Of a DNA stretch of 64,000 nucleotides, positions 35,501 to 49,465 are shown piece after piece (the stretch's first letter is position 1; each line of letters begins with the position of its first letter). The notes below the pieces were generated by a model. It saw nothing but the letters and a program-made list of their open reading frames with translations, was not told the origin of the DNA and did not search any database. Source of the stretch: Micromussa lordhowensis (Eukaryota; Cnidaria; Anthozoa; Scleractinia; Lobophylliidae); assembly GCA_964020085.1 (NCBI GenBank), contig OZ026601.1, positions 28,868,618-28,932,617 on the forward strand, written 5' to 3'. Made by a program: the position numbers and the translations under genes.

Positions 35501-37235
35501 TTTTCCCTTGGTCCCCCCTTGGCAAAATCTCAGAAAATGGCCGATTTAGGTGTCCTTGCCAAATTCGGCTATACGGACACTTATGGAGCCGCAGTTTGCA
35601 GCAAAATGTTGTCCTATGTTTGCACGTCAAGTGCATACCAATAAGGAGATGATGCCATTTGCGCCAGGATGTTTTTGAAGCCCCTATAGTCGGGCTACTT
35701 TTTTGAGCATTTTCCCTTGGTCCCCCCTTGGCAAAATCTCAGAAAATGGCCGATTTAGGTGTCCTTGCCAAATTTGTCATAACTCGGCTATACGGACACT
35801 TATGGAGCCGAAGTTTGCAGTAAAATGTTGTCCTATGTTTGCACTTCAAGTGCATACTAATAAGGAGATGATGCCATTTGCGCCAGGATGTTTTTGAAGC
35901 CCCTATAGTCGGCCTACTTTTTTGAGCATTTTCCCTTGGTCCCCCCTTGGCAAAATCTCAGAAAATGGCCGATTTAGGTGTCCTTGCCAAATTTGTCATA
36001 ACTCGGCTCTACGGACACTTATGGAGCCGCAGTTTGCAGAAAAATGTTGTCCTATGTTTGCACTTTAAGTGCATACTAATTAGGAGATGATGCCATTTGC
36101 GCCAGGATGTTTTTGAAGCCCCTATAGTCGGCCTACTTTTTTGAGCATTTTCCCTTGGTCCCCCCTTGGCAAAATCTCAGAAAATGGCCGATTTAGGTGT
36201 CCTTGCCAAATTTGTCATAACGTGGCTGTACGGACACTTATGGAGCCGCAGTTTGCAGAAAAATGTTGTCCTATGTTTGCACTTCAAGTGCATACTAATT
36301 AGGAGATGATGCCATTTGCGCCAGGGTGTTTTTGAAGCCCCTATAGTCGGCCTACTTTTTTGAGCATTTTCCCTTGGTCCCCCCTTGGCAAAATCTCAGA
36401 AAAGGGCCGATTTAAGTAACCTTGCCAAATTTGTCATAACTCGGCTATACGGACACTTATGGAGCCGCAGTTTGCAGCAAAATGTTGTCCTATGTTTGCA
36501 CTTCAAGTGAATACTAATTAGGAGATGATGCCATTTGCGCCAGGGTGTTTTTGAAGCCTCTATAGTCGGCCTACCTTTTTGAGCATTTTCCCTTGGTCCC
36601 CCCTTGGCAAAATCTCAGAAAATGGCCGATTTAGGTGTCCTTGCCAAATTTGTCATAACTCGGCTATACGGACACTTATGGAGCCGCAGTTTGCAGCAAA
36701 ATGTTGTCCTATCTTTGCACTTTAAGTGCATACTAATTAGGAGATGATGCCATTTGTGCCAGGATGTTTTTGAAGCCCCTATAGTCGGCCTACTTTTTTG
36801 AGCATTTTCCCTTGGTCCCCCCTTGGCAAAATCTCAGAAAAGGGCCGATTTAAGTAACCTTGCCAAATTTGTCATAACTCGGCTATACGGACACTTATGG
36901 AGCCGCAGTTTGCAGCAAAATGTTGTCCTATGTTTGCACTTCAAGTGAATACTAATTAGGAGATGATGCCATTTGCGCCAGGGTGTTTTTGAAGCCTCTA
37001 TAGTCGGCCTACCTTTTTGAGCATTTTCCCTTGGTCCCCCCTTGGCAAAATCTCAGAAAATGGCCGATTTAGGTGTCCTTGCCAAATTTGTCATAACTCG
37101 GCTATACGGACACTTATGGAGCCGCAGTTTGCAGCAAAATGTTGTCCTATCTTTGCACTTTAAGTGCATACTAATTAGGAGATGATGCCATTTGTGCCAG
37201 GATGTTTTTGAAGCCCCTATAGTCGGCCTACTTTT
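29593..37235 (+). repeat. 35-monomer higher-order repeat, 7643 bp, copy 1
   Basis: Order and starts: 29593 E2, 29812 F2, 30031 I2, 30249 J, 30468 K, 30687 H2, 30906 L, 31125 M, 31344 D, 31563 N, 31772 O, 31992 P, 32210 Q, 32429 R, 32648 H4, 32867 S, 33086 T, 33305 A, 33524 E, 33743 F3, 33962 I2, 34180 J2, 34399 K, 34618 H3, 34837 L2, 35056 M, 35275 D, 35494 N2, 35703 F2, 35922 U, 36141 V, 36360 W, 36579 D, 36798 W, 37017 D. The 7643 bp equals 35 x 219 minus 22, fully explained by two I2, one N, one O, one P and one N2. Private bases noticed are T at 29615 and T at 35030. Confidence 0.96.
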
Positions 37236-40200
37236 TTGAGCATTTTCCCTTGGTCCCCCCTTGGCAAAATCTCAGAAAATGGCCGATTTAGGTGTCCTTG
37301 CCAAATTTGTCATAACTCGGCTATACGGACAGTTATGGAGCCGCAGTTTGCAGCAAAATGTTGTCCTATGTTTGCACGTCAAGTGCATACTAATAAGGAG
37401 ATGATGCCATTTGCGCCAGGATGTTTTTGAAGCCCCTATAGTCGGCCTACTTTTTTGAGCATTTTCCCTTGGTCCCCCCTTGGCAAAATCTCAGAAAATG
37501 GCCGATTTAGGTGTCCTTGCCAAATTTGTCATAACTCGGCTATACGGACACTTATGGAGCCGAAGTTTGCAGTAAAATGTTGTCCTATGTTTGCACTTCA
37601 AGTGCATACTAATAAGGAGATGATGCCATTTGCGCCAGGATGTTTTTGAAGCCCCTATAGTCGGCCTACTTTTTTGAGCATTTTCCCTTGGTCCCCCCTT
37701 GGCAAAATCTCAGAAAATGGCCGATTTAGGTGTCCTTGCCAAATTTGTCATAACGCGGCTCTACGGACACTTATGGAGCCGCAGTTTGCAGAAAAATGTT
37801 GTCCTATGTTTGCACTTCAAGTGTATACTAATTAGGAGATGATGCCATTTGCGCCAGGTGTTTTTGAAGCCCCTATAGTCGGCCTACTTTTTTGACCATT
37901 TTCCCTTGGTCCCCCCTTGGCAAAATCTCAGAAAAGGGCCGATTTAAGTAACCTTGCCAAATTTGTCATAACTCGGCTATACGGACACTTATGGAGCCGC
38001 AGTTTGCAGCAAAATGTTGTCCTATGTTTGCACTTCCAGTGCATACTAATTAGGAGATGATGCCATTTGCGCCAGGGTGTTTTTGAAGCCCCTATAGTCG
38101 GCCTACTTTTTTGAGCATTTTCCCTTGGTCCCCCCTTGGCAAAATCTCAGAAAATGGCCGATTTAGGTGTCCTTGCCAAATTTGTCATAACTCGGCTTTA
38201 CCGACACTTATGGAGCCGCAGTTTGCAGCAAAATGTTGTCCTATGTTTGCACTTCAAGTGCATACTAATTAGGAGATGATGCCATTTGCGCCAGGGTGTT
38301 TTTGAAGCCCCTATAGTCGGCCTACTTTTTTGAGCATTTTCCCTTGGTCCCCCCTTGGCAAAATCTCAGAAAATGGCCGATTTAGGTGCGCTTGCCAAAT
38401 TTGTCATAACTCGGCTATACGGACACTTATGGAGCCGAAGTTTGCAGTAAAATGTTGTCCTATGTTTGGACTTCAAGTGCATACTAATAAGGAGATGATG
38501 CCATTTGCGCCAGGATGTTTTTGAAGCCCCTATAGTCGGCCTACTTTTTTGAGGATTTTCCCTTGGTCCCCCCTTGGCAAAATCTCAGAAAATGGCCGAT
38601 TTAGGTGTCCTTGCCAAATTTGTCATAACGTGGCTGTACGGACACTTATGGAGCCGCAGTTTGCAGAAAAATGTTGTCCTATATTTGCACTTCAAGTGCA
38701 TACTAATTAGGAGATGATGCCATTTGCGCCAGGGTGTTTTTGAAGCCCCTATAGTCGGCCTACTTTTTTGAGCATTTTCCCTTGGTCCCCCCTTGGCAAA
38801 ATCTCAGAAAAGGGCCGATTTAAGTAACCTTGCCAAATTTGTAATAACTCGGCTATACGGACACTTATGGAGCCGCAGTTTGCAGCAAAATGTTGTCCTA
38901 TGTTTGCACTTCAAGTGAATACTAATTAGGAGATGATGCCATTTGCGCCAGGGTGTTTTTGAAGCCTCTATATTCGGCCTACTTTTTTGAGCATTTTCCC
39001 TTGGTCCCCCCTTGGCAAAATCTCAGAAAATGGCCGATTTAGGTGTCCTTGCCAAATTTGTCATAACTCGGCTATACGGACACTTATGGAGCCGCAGTTT
39101 GCAGCAAAATGTTGTCCTATCTTTGCACTTTAAGTGCATACTAATTAGGAGATGATGCCATTTGTGCCAGGATGTTTTTGAAGCCCCTATAGTCGGCCTA
39201 CTTTTTTGAGCATTTTCCCTTGGTCCCCCCTTGGCAAAATCTCAGAAAATGGCCGATTTAGGTGTCCTTGCCAAATTCGGCTATACGGACACTTATGGAG
39301 CCGCAGTTTGCAGCAAAATGTTGTCCTATCTTAGCACTTTAAGTGCATACTAATTAGGAGATGATGCCATTTGTGCCAGGATGTTTTTGAAGCCCCTATA
39401 GTCGGCCTACTTTTTTGAGCATTTTCCCTTGGTCCCCCCTTGGCAAAATCTCAGAAAATGGCCGATTTAGGTGTCCTTGCCAAATTTGTCATAACTCGGC
39501 TATACGGACACTTATGGAGCCGCAGTTTGCAGCAAAATGTTGTCCTATGTTTGCACGTCAAGTGCATACTAATTAGGAGATGATGCCATTTTGCGCCAGG
39601 GTGTTTTTGAAGCCCCTATAGTCGGCCTACTTTTTTGAGCATTTTCCCTTGGTCCCCCCTTGGCAAAATCTCAGAAAATGGCCGATTTAGGTGTCCTTGC
39701 CAAATTTGTCATAACTCGGCTATACGGACACTTATGGAGCCGAAGTTTGCAGTAAAATGTTGTCCTATGTTTCACTTCAAGTGCATACTAATAAGGAGAT
39801 GATGCCATTTGCGCCAGGATGTTTTTGAAGCCCCTATAATCGGCCTACTTTTTTGAGCATTTTCCCTTGGTCCCCCCTTTGCAAAATCTCAGAAAATGGC
39901 CGATTTAGGTGTCCTTGCCAAATTTGTCATAACTCGGCTATACGGACACTTATGGAGCCGAAGTTTGCAGTAAAATGTTGTCCTATGTTTGCACTTCAAG
40001 TGCATACTAATAAGGAGATGATGCCATTTGCGCCAGGATGTTTTTGAAGCCCCTATAGTCGGCCTACTTTTTTGAGCATTTTCCCTTGGTCCCCCCTTGG
40101 CAAAATCTCAGAAAATGGCCGATTTAGGTGTCCTTGCCAAATTTGTCATAACGCGGCTCTACGGACACTTATGGAGCCGCAGTTTGCAGCAAAATGTTGT

Positions 40201-43200
40201 CCTATGTTTGCACTTCAAGTGCATACTAATTAGGAGATGATGCCATTTGCGCCAGGGTGTTTTTGAAGCCCCTATAGTCGGCCTACTTTTTTGAGCATTT
40301 TCCCTTGGTCCCCCCTTGGCAAAATCTCAGAAAATGGCCGATTTAGGTGTCCTTGCCAAATTTGTCATAACTCGGCTATACGGACACTTATGGAGCCGAA
40401 GTTTGCAGTAAAATGTTGTCCTATGTTTGGACTTCAAGTGCATACTAATAAGGAGATGATGCCATTTGCGCCAGGATGTTTTTGAAGCCCCTATAGTCGG
40501 CCTACTTTTTTGAGCATTTTCCCTTGGTCCCCCCTTGCCAAAATCTTAGAAAATGGCCGATTTAGGTGTCCTTGCCAAATTTGTCATAACGTGGCTGTAC
40601 GGACACTTATGGAGCCGCAGTTTGCAGAAAAATGTTGTCCTATGTTTGCACTTCAAGTGCATACTAATTAGGAGATGATGCCATTTGCGCCAGGGTGTTT
40701 TTGAAGCCCCTATAGTCGGCCTACTTTTTTGAGCATTTTCCCTTGGTCCCCGCTTGGCAAAATCTCAGAAAAGGGCCGATTTAAGTAACCTTGCCAAATT
40801 TGTCATAACTCGGCTATACGGACACTTATGGAGCCGCAGTTTGCAGCAAAATGTTGTCCTATGTTTGCACTTTAAGTGAATACTAATTAGGAGATGATGC
40901 CATTTGCGCCAGGGTGTTTTTGAAGCCTCTATAGTCGGCCTACTTTTTTTAGCATTTTCCCTTGGTCCCCCCACGGCAAAATCTCAGAAAATGGCCGATT
41001 TAGGTGTCCTTGCCAAATTTGTCATAACTCGGCTATACGGACACTTATGGAGCCGCAGTTTGCAGCAAAATGTTGTCCTATCTTTGCACTTTAAGTGCAT
41101 ACTAATTAGGAGATGATGCCATTTGTGCCAGGATGTTTTTGAAGCCCCTATAGTCGGCCTACTTTTTTGAGCATTTTCCCTTGGTCCCCCCTTGGCAAAA
41201 TCTCAGAAAATGGCCGATTTAGGTGTCCTTGCCAAATTTGTCATAACTCGGCTATACGGACACTTATGGAGCCGCAGTTTGCAGCAAAATGTTGTCCTAT
41301 GTTTGCACGTCAAGTGCATACTAATAAGGAGATGATGCCATTTGCGCCAGGATGTTTTTGAAGCCCCTATAGTCGGCCTACTTTTTTGAGCATTTTCCGT
41401 TGGTCCCCCCTTGGCAAAATCTCAGAAAATGGCCGATTTAGGTGTCCTTGCCAAATTTGTCATAACTCGGCTATACGGACACTTATGGAGCCGAAGTTTG
41501 CAGTAAAATGTTGTCCTATGTTTGCACTTCAAGTGCATACTAATAAGGAGATGATGCCATTTGCGCCAGGATGTTTTTGAAGCCCCTATAGTCGGCCTAC
41601 TTTTTTGAGCATTTTCCCTTGGTCCCCCCTTGGCAAAATCTCAGAAAATGGCCGATTTAGGTGTCCTTGCCAAATTTGTCATAACGCGGCTCTACGGACA
41701 CTTATGGAGCCGCAGTTTGCAGAAAAATGTTGTCCTATGTTTGCACTTCAAGTGTATACTAATTAGGAGATGATGCCATTTGCGCCAGGTGTTTTTGAAG
41801 CCCCTATAGTCGGCCTACTTTTTTGACCATTTTCCCTTGGTCCCCCCTTGGCAAAATCTCAGAAAAGGGCCGATTTAAGTAACCTTGCCAAATTTGTCAT
41901 AACTCGGCTATACGGACACTTATGGAGCCGCAGTTTGCAGCAAAATGTTGTCCTATGTTTGCACTTCCAGTGCATACTAATTAGGAGATGATGCCATTTG
42001 CGCCAGGGTTTTTTTGAAGCCCCTATAGTCGGCCTACTTTTTTGAGCATTTTCCCTTGGTCCCCCCTTGGCAAAATCTCAGAAAATGGCCGATTTAGGTG
42101 TCCTTGCCAAATTTGTCATAACTCGGCTTTACCGACACTTATGGAGCCGCAGTTTGCAGCAAAATGTTGTCCTATGTTTGCACTTCAAGTGCATACTAAT
42201 TAGGAGATGATGCCATTTGCGCCAGGGTGTTTTTGAAGCCCCTATAGTCTTCCTACTTTTTTGAGCGTTTTCCCTTGGTCCCCCCTTGGCAAAATCTCAG
42301 AAAATGGCCGATTTAGGTGTGCTTGCCAAATTTGTCATAACTCGGCTATACGGACACTTATGGAGCCGAAGTTTGCAGTAAAATGTTGTCCTATGTTTGG
42401 ACTTCAAGTGCATACTAATAAGGAGATGATGCCATTTGCGCCAGGATGTTTTTGAAGCCCCTATAGTCGGCCTACTTTTTTGAGCATTTTCCCTTGGTCC
42501 CCCCTTGGCAAAATCTCAGAAAATGGCCGATTTAGGTGTCCTTGCCAAATTTGTCATAACGTGGCTGTACGGACACTTATGGAGCCGCAGTTTGCAGAAA
42601 AATGTTGTCCTATATTTGCACTTCAAGTGCATACTAATTAGGAGATGATGCCATTTGCGCCAGGGTGTTTTTGAAGCCCCTATAGTCGGCCTACTTTTTT
42701 GAGCATTTTCCCTTGGTCCCCCCTTGGCAAAATCTCAGAAAAGGGCCGATTTAAGTAACCTTGCCAAATTTGTAATAACTCGGCTATACGGACACTTATG
42801 GAGCCGCAGTTTGCAGCAAAATGTTGTCCTATGTTTGCACTTCAAGTGAATACTAATTAGGAGATGATGCCATTTGCGCCAGGGTGTTTTTGAAGCCTCT
42901 ATATTCGGCCTACTTTTTTGAGCATTTTCCCTTGGTCCCCCCTTGGCAAAATCTCAGAAAATGGCCGATTTAGGTGTCCTTGCCAAATTTGTCATAACTC
43001 GGCTATACGGACACTTATGGAGTCGCAGTTTGCAGCAAAATGTTGTCCTATCTTTGCACTTTAAGTGCATACTAATTAGGAGATGATGCCATTTGTGCCA
43101 GGATGTTTTTGAAGCCCCTATAGTCGGCCTACTTTTTTGAGCATTTTCCCTTGGTCCCCCCTTGGCAAAATCTCAGAAAATGGCCGATTTAGGTGTCCTT

Positions 43201-44878
43201 GCCAAATTCGGCTATACGGACACTTATGGAGCCGCAGTTTGCAGCAAAATGTTGTCCTATGTTTGCACGTCAAGTGCATACCAATAAGGAGATGATGCCA
43301 TTTGCGCCAGGATGTTTTTGAAGCCCCTATAGTCGGGCTACTTTTTTGAGCATTTTCCCTTGGTCCCCCCTTGGCAAAATCTCAGAAAATGGCCGATTTA
43401 GGTGTCCTTGCCAAATTTGTCATAACTCGGCTATACGGACACTTATGGAGCCGAAGTTTGCAGTAAAATGTTGTCCTATGTTTGCACTTCAAGTGCATAC
43501 TAATAAGGAGATGATGCCATTTGCGCCAGGATGTTTTTGAAGCCCCTATAGTCGGCCTACTTTTTTGAGCATTTTCCCTTGGTCCCCCCTTGGCAAAATC
43601 TCAGAAAATGGCCGATTTAGGTGTCCTTGCCAAATTTGTCATAACTCGGCTCTACGGACACTTATGGAGCCGCAGTTTGCAGAAAAATGTTGTCCTATGT
43701 TTGCACTTTAAGTGCATACTAATTAGGAGATGATGCCATTTGCGCCAGGATGTTTTTGAAGCCCCTATAGTCGGCCTACTTTTTTGAGCATTTTCCCTTG
43801 GTCCCCCCTTGGCAAAATCTCAGAAAATGGCCGATTTAGGTGTCCTTGCCAAATTTGTCATAACGTGGCTGTACGGACACTTATGGAGCCGCAGTTTGCA
43901 GAAAAATGTTGTCCTATGTTTGCACTTCAAGTGCATACTAATTAGGAGATGATGCCATTTGCGCCAGGGTGTTTTTGAAGCCCCTATAGTCGGCCTACTT
44001 TTTTGAGCATTTTCCCTTGGTCCCCCCTTGGCAAAATCTCAGAAAAGGGCCGATTTAAGTAACCTTGCCAAATTTGTCATAACTCGGCTATACGGACACT
44101 TATGGAGCCGCAGTTTGCAGCAAAATGTTGTCCTATGTTTGCACTTCAAGTGAATACTAATTAGGAGATGATGCCATTTGCGCCAGGGTGTTTTTGAAGC
44201 CTCTATAGTCGGCCTACCTTTTTGAGCATTTTCCCTTGGTCCCCCCTTGGCAAAATCTCAGAAAATGGCCGATTTAGGTGTCCTTGCCAAATTTGTCATA
44301 ACTCGGCTATACGGACACTTATGGAGCCGCAGTTTGCAGCAAAATGTTGTCCTATCTTTGCACTTTAAGTGCATACTAATTAGGAGATGATGCCATTTGT
44401 GCCAGGATGTTTTTGAAGCCCCTATAGTCGGCCTACTTTTTTGAGCATTTTCCCTTGGTCCCCCCTTGGCAAAATCTCAGAAAAGGGCCGATTTAAGTAA
44501 CCTTGCCAAATTTGTCATAACTCGGCTATACGGACACTTATGGAGCCGCAGTTTGCAGCAAAATGTTGTCCTATGTTTGCACTTCAAGTGAATACTAATT
44601 AGGAGATGATGCCATTTGCGCCAGGGTGTTTTTGAAGCCTCTATAGTCGGCCTACCTTTTTGAGCATTTTCCCTTGGTCCCCCCTTGGCAAAATCTCAGA
44701 AAATGGCCGATTTAGGTGTCCTTGCCAAATTTGTCATAACTCGGCTATACGGACACTTATGGAGCCGCAGTTTGCAGCAAAATGTTGTCCTATCTTTGCA
44801 CTTTAAGTGCATACTAATTAGGAGATGATGCCATTTGTGCCAGGATGTTTTTGAAGCCCCTATAGTCGGCCTACTTTT
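37236..44878 (+). repeat. 35-monomer higher-order repeat, 7643 bp, copy 2
   Basis: Tandem copy of 29593-37235, each monomer shifted by exactly 7643 bp: 37236 E2, 37455 F2, 37674 I2, 37892 J, 38111 K, 38330 H2, 38549 L, 38768 M, 38987 D, 39206 N, 39415 O, 39635 P, 39853 Q, 40072 R, 40291 H4, 40510 S, 40729 T, 40948 A, 41167 E, 41386 F3, 41605 I2, 41823 J2, 42042 K, 42261 H3, 42480 L2, 42699 M, 42918 D, 43137 N2, 43346 F2, 43565 U, 43784 V, 44003 W, 44222 D, 44441 W, 44660 D. The only private change I noticed in this copy is a double substitution at 40973-40974 in the A monomer. After 44878 the next monomer is N2, not E2, so the tandem series stops here. Confidence 0.96.
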
Positions 44879-45963
44879 TTGAGCATTTTCCCTTGGTCCC
44901 CCCTTGGCAAAATCTCAGAAAATGGCCGATTTAGGTGTCCTTGCCAAATTCGGCTATACGGACACTTATGGAGCCGCAGTTTGCAGTAAAATGTTGTCCT
45001 ATGTTTGCACGTCAAGTGCATACCAATAAGGAGATGATGCCATTTGCGCCAGGATGTTTTTGAAGCCCCTATAGTCGGCCTACTTTTTTGAGCATTTTCC
45101 CTTGGTCCCCCCTTGGCAAAATCTCAGAAAATGGCCGATTTAGGTGTCCTTGCCAAATTTGTCATAACTCGGCTATACGGACACTTATGGAGCCGAAGTT
45201 TGCAGTAAAATGTTGTCCTATGTTTGCACTTCAAGTGCATACTAATAAGAAGATGATGCCATTTGCGCCAGGATGTTTTTGAAGCCCCTATAGTCGGCCT
45301 ACTTTTTTGAGCATTTTCCCTTGGTCCCCCCTTGGCAAAATCTCAGAAAATGGCCGATTTAGGTGTCCTTGCCAAATTTGTCATAACTCGGCTCTACGGA
45401 CACTTATGGAGCCGCAGTTTGCAGAAAAATGTTGTCCTATGTTTGCACTTTAAGTGCATACTAATTAGGAGATGATGCCATTTGCGCCAGGATGTTTTTG
45501 AAGCCCCTATAGTCGGCCTACTTTTTTGAGCATTTTCCCTTGGTCCCCCCTTGGCAAAATCTCAGAAAATGGCCGATTTAGGTGTCCTTGCCAAATTTGT
45601 CATAACGTGGCTGTACGGACACTTATGGAGCCGCAGTTTGCAGAAAAATGTTGTCCTATGTTTGCACTTCAAGTGCATACTAATTAGGAGATGATGCCAT
45701 TTGCGCCAGGGTGTTTTTGAAGCCCCTATAGTCGGCCTACTTTTTTGAGCATTTTCCCTTGGTCCCCCCTTGGCAAAATCTCAGAAAAGGGCCGATTTAA
45801 GTAACCTTGCCAAATTTGTCATAACTCGGCTATACGGACACTTATGGAGCCGCAGTTTGCAGCAAAATGTTGTCCTATGTTTGCACTTCAAGTGCATACT
45901 ACCTAGGAGATGATGCCATTTGCGCCAGGGTGTTTTTGAAGCCCCTATAGTCGGCCTACTTTT
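44879..45963 (+). repeat. HOR segment with W x B hybrid: N2 F2 U V B2
   Basis: Starts are 44879 N2 (209 bp, junction 44950/44951; this copy has 119T and lacks 211G), 45088 F2 (private A at 45250), 45307 U, 45526 V and 45745 B2. B2 has the ggg-class first half of W and the second half of B (151C, 158-159CC, 186G). It links the F2-U-V lineage to the C-D-E-F module that follows. The same hybrid stands in the same context at 58633, so the two were copied from one event. Confidence 0.93.
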
Positions 45964-48900
45964 TTGAGCATTTTCCCTTGGTCCCCCCTTGGCAAAATCT
46001 CAGAAAAGGGCCGATTTAAGTAACCTTGCCAAATTTGTCATAACTCGGCTATACGGACACTTATGGAGCCGCAGTTTGCAGCAAAATGTTGTCCTATGTT
46101 TGCACTTCAAGTGAATACTAATTAGGAGATGATGCCATTTGCGCCAGGGTGTTCTTGAAGCCTCTATAGTCGGCCTACCTTTTTGAGCATTTTCCCTTGG
46201 TCCCCCCTTGGCAAAATCTCAGAAAATGGCCGATTTAGGTGTCCTTGCCAAATTTGTCATAACTCGGCTATACGGACACTTATGGAGCCGCAGTTTGCAG
46301 CAAAATGTTGTCCTATCTTTGCACTTTAAGTGCATACTAATTAGGAGATGATGCCATTTGTGCCAGGATGTTTTTGAAGCCCCTATAGTCGGCCTACTTT
46401 TTTGAGCATTTTCCCTTGGTCCCCCCTTGGCAAAATCTCAGAAAATGGCCGATTTAGGTGTCCTTGCCAAATTTGTCATAACTCGGCTATACGGACACTT
46501 ATGGAGCCGCAGTTTGCAGCAAAATGTTGTCCTATGTTTGCACGTCAAGTGCATACTAATAAGGAGATGATGCCATTTGCGCCAGGATGTTTTTGAAGCC
46601 CCTATAGTCGGCCTACTTTTTTGAGCATTTTCCCTTGGTCCCCCCTTGGCAAAATCTCAGAAAATGGCCGATTTAGGTGTCCTTGCCAAATTTGTCATAA
46701 CGCGGCTATACGGACACTTATGGAGCCGAAGTTTGCAGTAAAATGTTGTCCTATGTTTGCACTTCAAGTGCATACTAATAAGGAGATGATGCCATTTGCG
46801 CCAGGATGTTTTTGAAGCCCCTATAGTCGGCCTACTCTTTTGAGCATTTTCCCTTGGTCCCCCCTTGGCAAAATCTCAGAAAATGGCCGATTTAGGTGTC
46901 CTTGCCAAATTTGTCATAACGCGGCTCTACGGACACTTATGGAGCCGCAGTTTGCAGAAAAATGTTGTCCTATGTTTGCACTTCAAGTGCATACTAATTA
47001 GGAGATGATGCCATTTGCGCCAGGGTGTTTTTGAAGCCCCTATAGTCGGCCTACTTTTTTGAGCATTTTCCCTTGGTCCCCCCTTGGCAAAATCTCAGAA
47101 AATGGCCGATTTAGGTGTCCCTGCCAAATTTGTCATAACTCGGCTATACGGACACTTATGGAGCCGAAGTTTGCAGTAAAATGTTGTCCTATGTTTGGAC
47201 TTCAAGTGCATACTAATAAGGAGATGATGCCATTTGCGCCAGGATGTTTTTGAAGCCCCTATAGTCGGCCTACTTTTTTGAGCATTTTCCCTTGGTCCCC
47301 CCTTGGCAAAATCTCAGAAAATGGCCGATTTAGGTGTCCTTGCCAAATTTGTCATAACGCGGCTCTACGGACACTTATGGAGCCGCAGTTTGCAGAAAAA
47401 TGTTGTCCTATGTTTGCACTTCAAGTGCATACTAATTAGGAGATGATGCCATTTGCGCCAGGTGTTTTTGAAGCCCCTATAGTCGGCCTACTTTTTTGAG
47501 CATTTTCCCTTGGTCCCCCCTTGGCAAAATCTCAGAAAAGGGCCGATTTAAGTAACCTTGCCAAATTTGTCATAACTCGGCTATACGGACACTTATGGAG
47601 CCGCAGTTTGCAGCAAAATGTTGTCCTATGTTTGCACTTCAAGTGAATACTAATTAGGAGATGATGCCATTTGCGCCAGGGTGTTTTTGAAGCCTCTATA
47701 GTCGGCCTACTTTTTTTAGCATTTTCCCTTGGTCCCCCCTTGGCAAAATCTCAGAAAATGGCCGATTTAGGTGTCCTTGCCAAATTTGTCATAACTCGGC
47801 TATACGGACACTTATGGAGCCGCAGTTTGCAGCAAAATGTTGTCCTATCTTTGCACTTTAAGTGCATACTAATTAGGAGATGATGCCATTTGTGCCAGGA
47901 TGTTTTTGAAGCCCCTATAGTCGGCCTACTTTTTTGAGCATTTTCCCTTGGTCCCCCCTTGGCAAAATCTCAGAAAATGGCCGATTTAGGTGTCCTTGCC
48001 AAATTTGTCATAACTCGGCTATACGGACAGTTATGGAGCCGCAGTTTGCAGCAAAATGTTGTCCTATGTTTGCACGTCAAGTGCATACTAATAAGGAGAT
48101 GATGCCATTTGCGCCAGGATGTTTTTGAAGCCCCTATAGTCGGCCTACTTTTTTGAGCATTTTCCCTTGGTCCCCCCTTGGCAAAATCTCAGAAAATGGC
48201 CGATTTATGTGTCCTTGCCAAATTTGTCATAACTCGGCTATACGGACACTTATGGAGCCGAAGTTTGCAGTAAAATGTTGTCCTATGTTTGCACTTCAAG
48301 TGCATACTAATAAGGAGATGATGCCATTTGCGCCAGGATGTTTTTGAAGCCCCTATAGTCGGCCTACTTTTTTGAGCATTTTCCCTTGGTCCCCCCTTGG
48401 CAAAATCTCAGAAAATGGCCGATTTAGGTGTCCTTGCCAAATTTGTCATAACGCGGCTCTACGGACACTTATGGAGCCGCAGTTTGCAGAAAAATGTTGT
48501 CCTATGTTTGCACTTCAAGTGTATACTAATTAGGAGATGATGCCATTTGCGCCAGGTGTTTTTGAAGCCCCTATAGTCGGCCTACTTTTTTGACCATTTT
48601 CCCTTGGTCCCCCCTTGGCAAAATCTCAGAAAAGGGCCGATTTAAGTAACCTTGCCAAATTTGTCATAACTCGGCTATACGGACACTTATGGAGCCGCAG
48701 TTTGCAGCAAAATGTTGTCCTATGTTTGCACTTCCAGTGCATACTAATTAGGAGATGATGCCATTTGCGCCAGGGTGTTTTTGAAGCCCCTATAGTCGGC
48801 CTACTTTTTTGAGCATTTTCCCTTGGTCCCCCCTTGGCAAAATCTCAGAAAATGGCCGATTTAGGTGTCCTTGCCAAATTTGTCATAACTCGGCTTTACC

Positions 48901-49465
48901 GACACTTATGGAGCCGCAGTTTGCAGCAAAATGTTGTCCTATGTTTGCACTTCAAGTGCATACTAATTAGGAGATGATGCCATTTGCGCCAGGGTGTTTT
49001 TGAAGCCCCTATAGTCGGCCTACTTTTTTGAGCATTTTCCCTTGGTCCCCCCTTGGCAAAATCTCAGAAAATGGCCGATTTAGGTGCGCTTGCCAAATTT
49101 GTCATAACTCGGCTATACGGACACTTATGGAGCCGAAGTTTGCAGTAAAATGTTGTCCTATGTTTGGACTTCAAGTGCATACTAATAAGGAGATGATGCC
49201 ATTTGCGCCAGGATGTTTTTGAAGCCCCTATAGTCGGCCTACTTTTTTGAGGATTTTCCCTTGGTCCCCCCTTGGCAAAATCTCAGAAAATGGCCGATTT
49301 AGGTGTCCTTGCCAAATTTGTCATAACGTGGCTGTACGGACACTTATGGAGCCGCAGTTTGCAGAAAAATGTTGTCCTATATTTGCACTTCAAGTGCATA
49401 CTAATTAGGAGATGATGCCATTTGCGCCAGGGTGTTTTTGAAGCCCCTATAGTCGGCCTACTTTT
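45964..49465 (+). repeat. HOR segment, 16 monomers: C D E F G H I C2 A E2 F2 I2 J K H2 L
   Basis: Starts are 45964 C, 46183 D, 46402 E, 46621 F, 46840 G, 47059 H, 47278 I, 47496 C2, 47715 A, 47934 E2, 48153 F2, 48372 I2, 48590 J, 48809 K, 49028 H2 and 49247 L. With M D N (49466-50112) it makes another full 4149-bp module. F2 has a private T at 48208. The part up to 49027 is repeated 12888 bp downstream. Confidence 0.95.

Noticed and set aside
40765..40974. Single minus-strand open frame of 69 codons
   Set aside because: It exists only because of the private substitutions at 40973-40974; sister monomers lack it.
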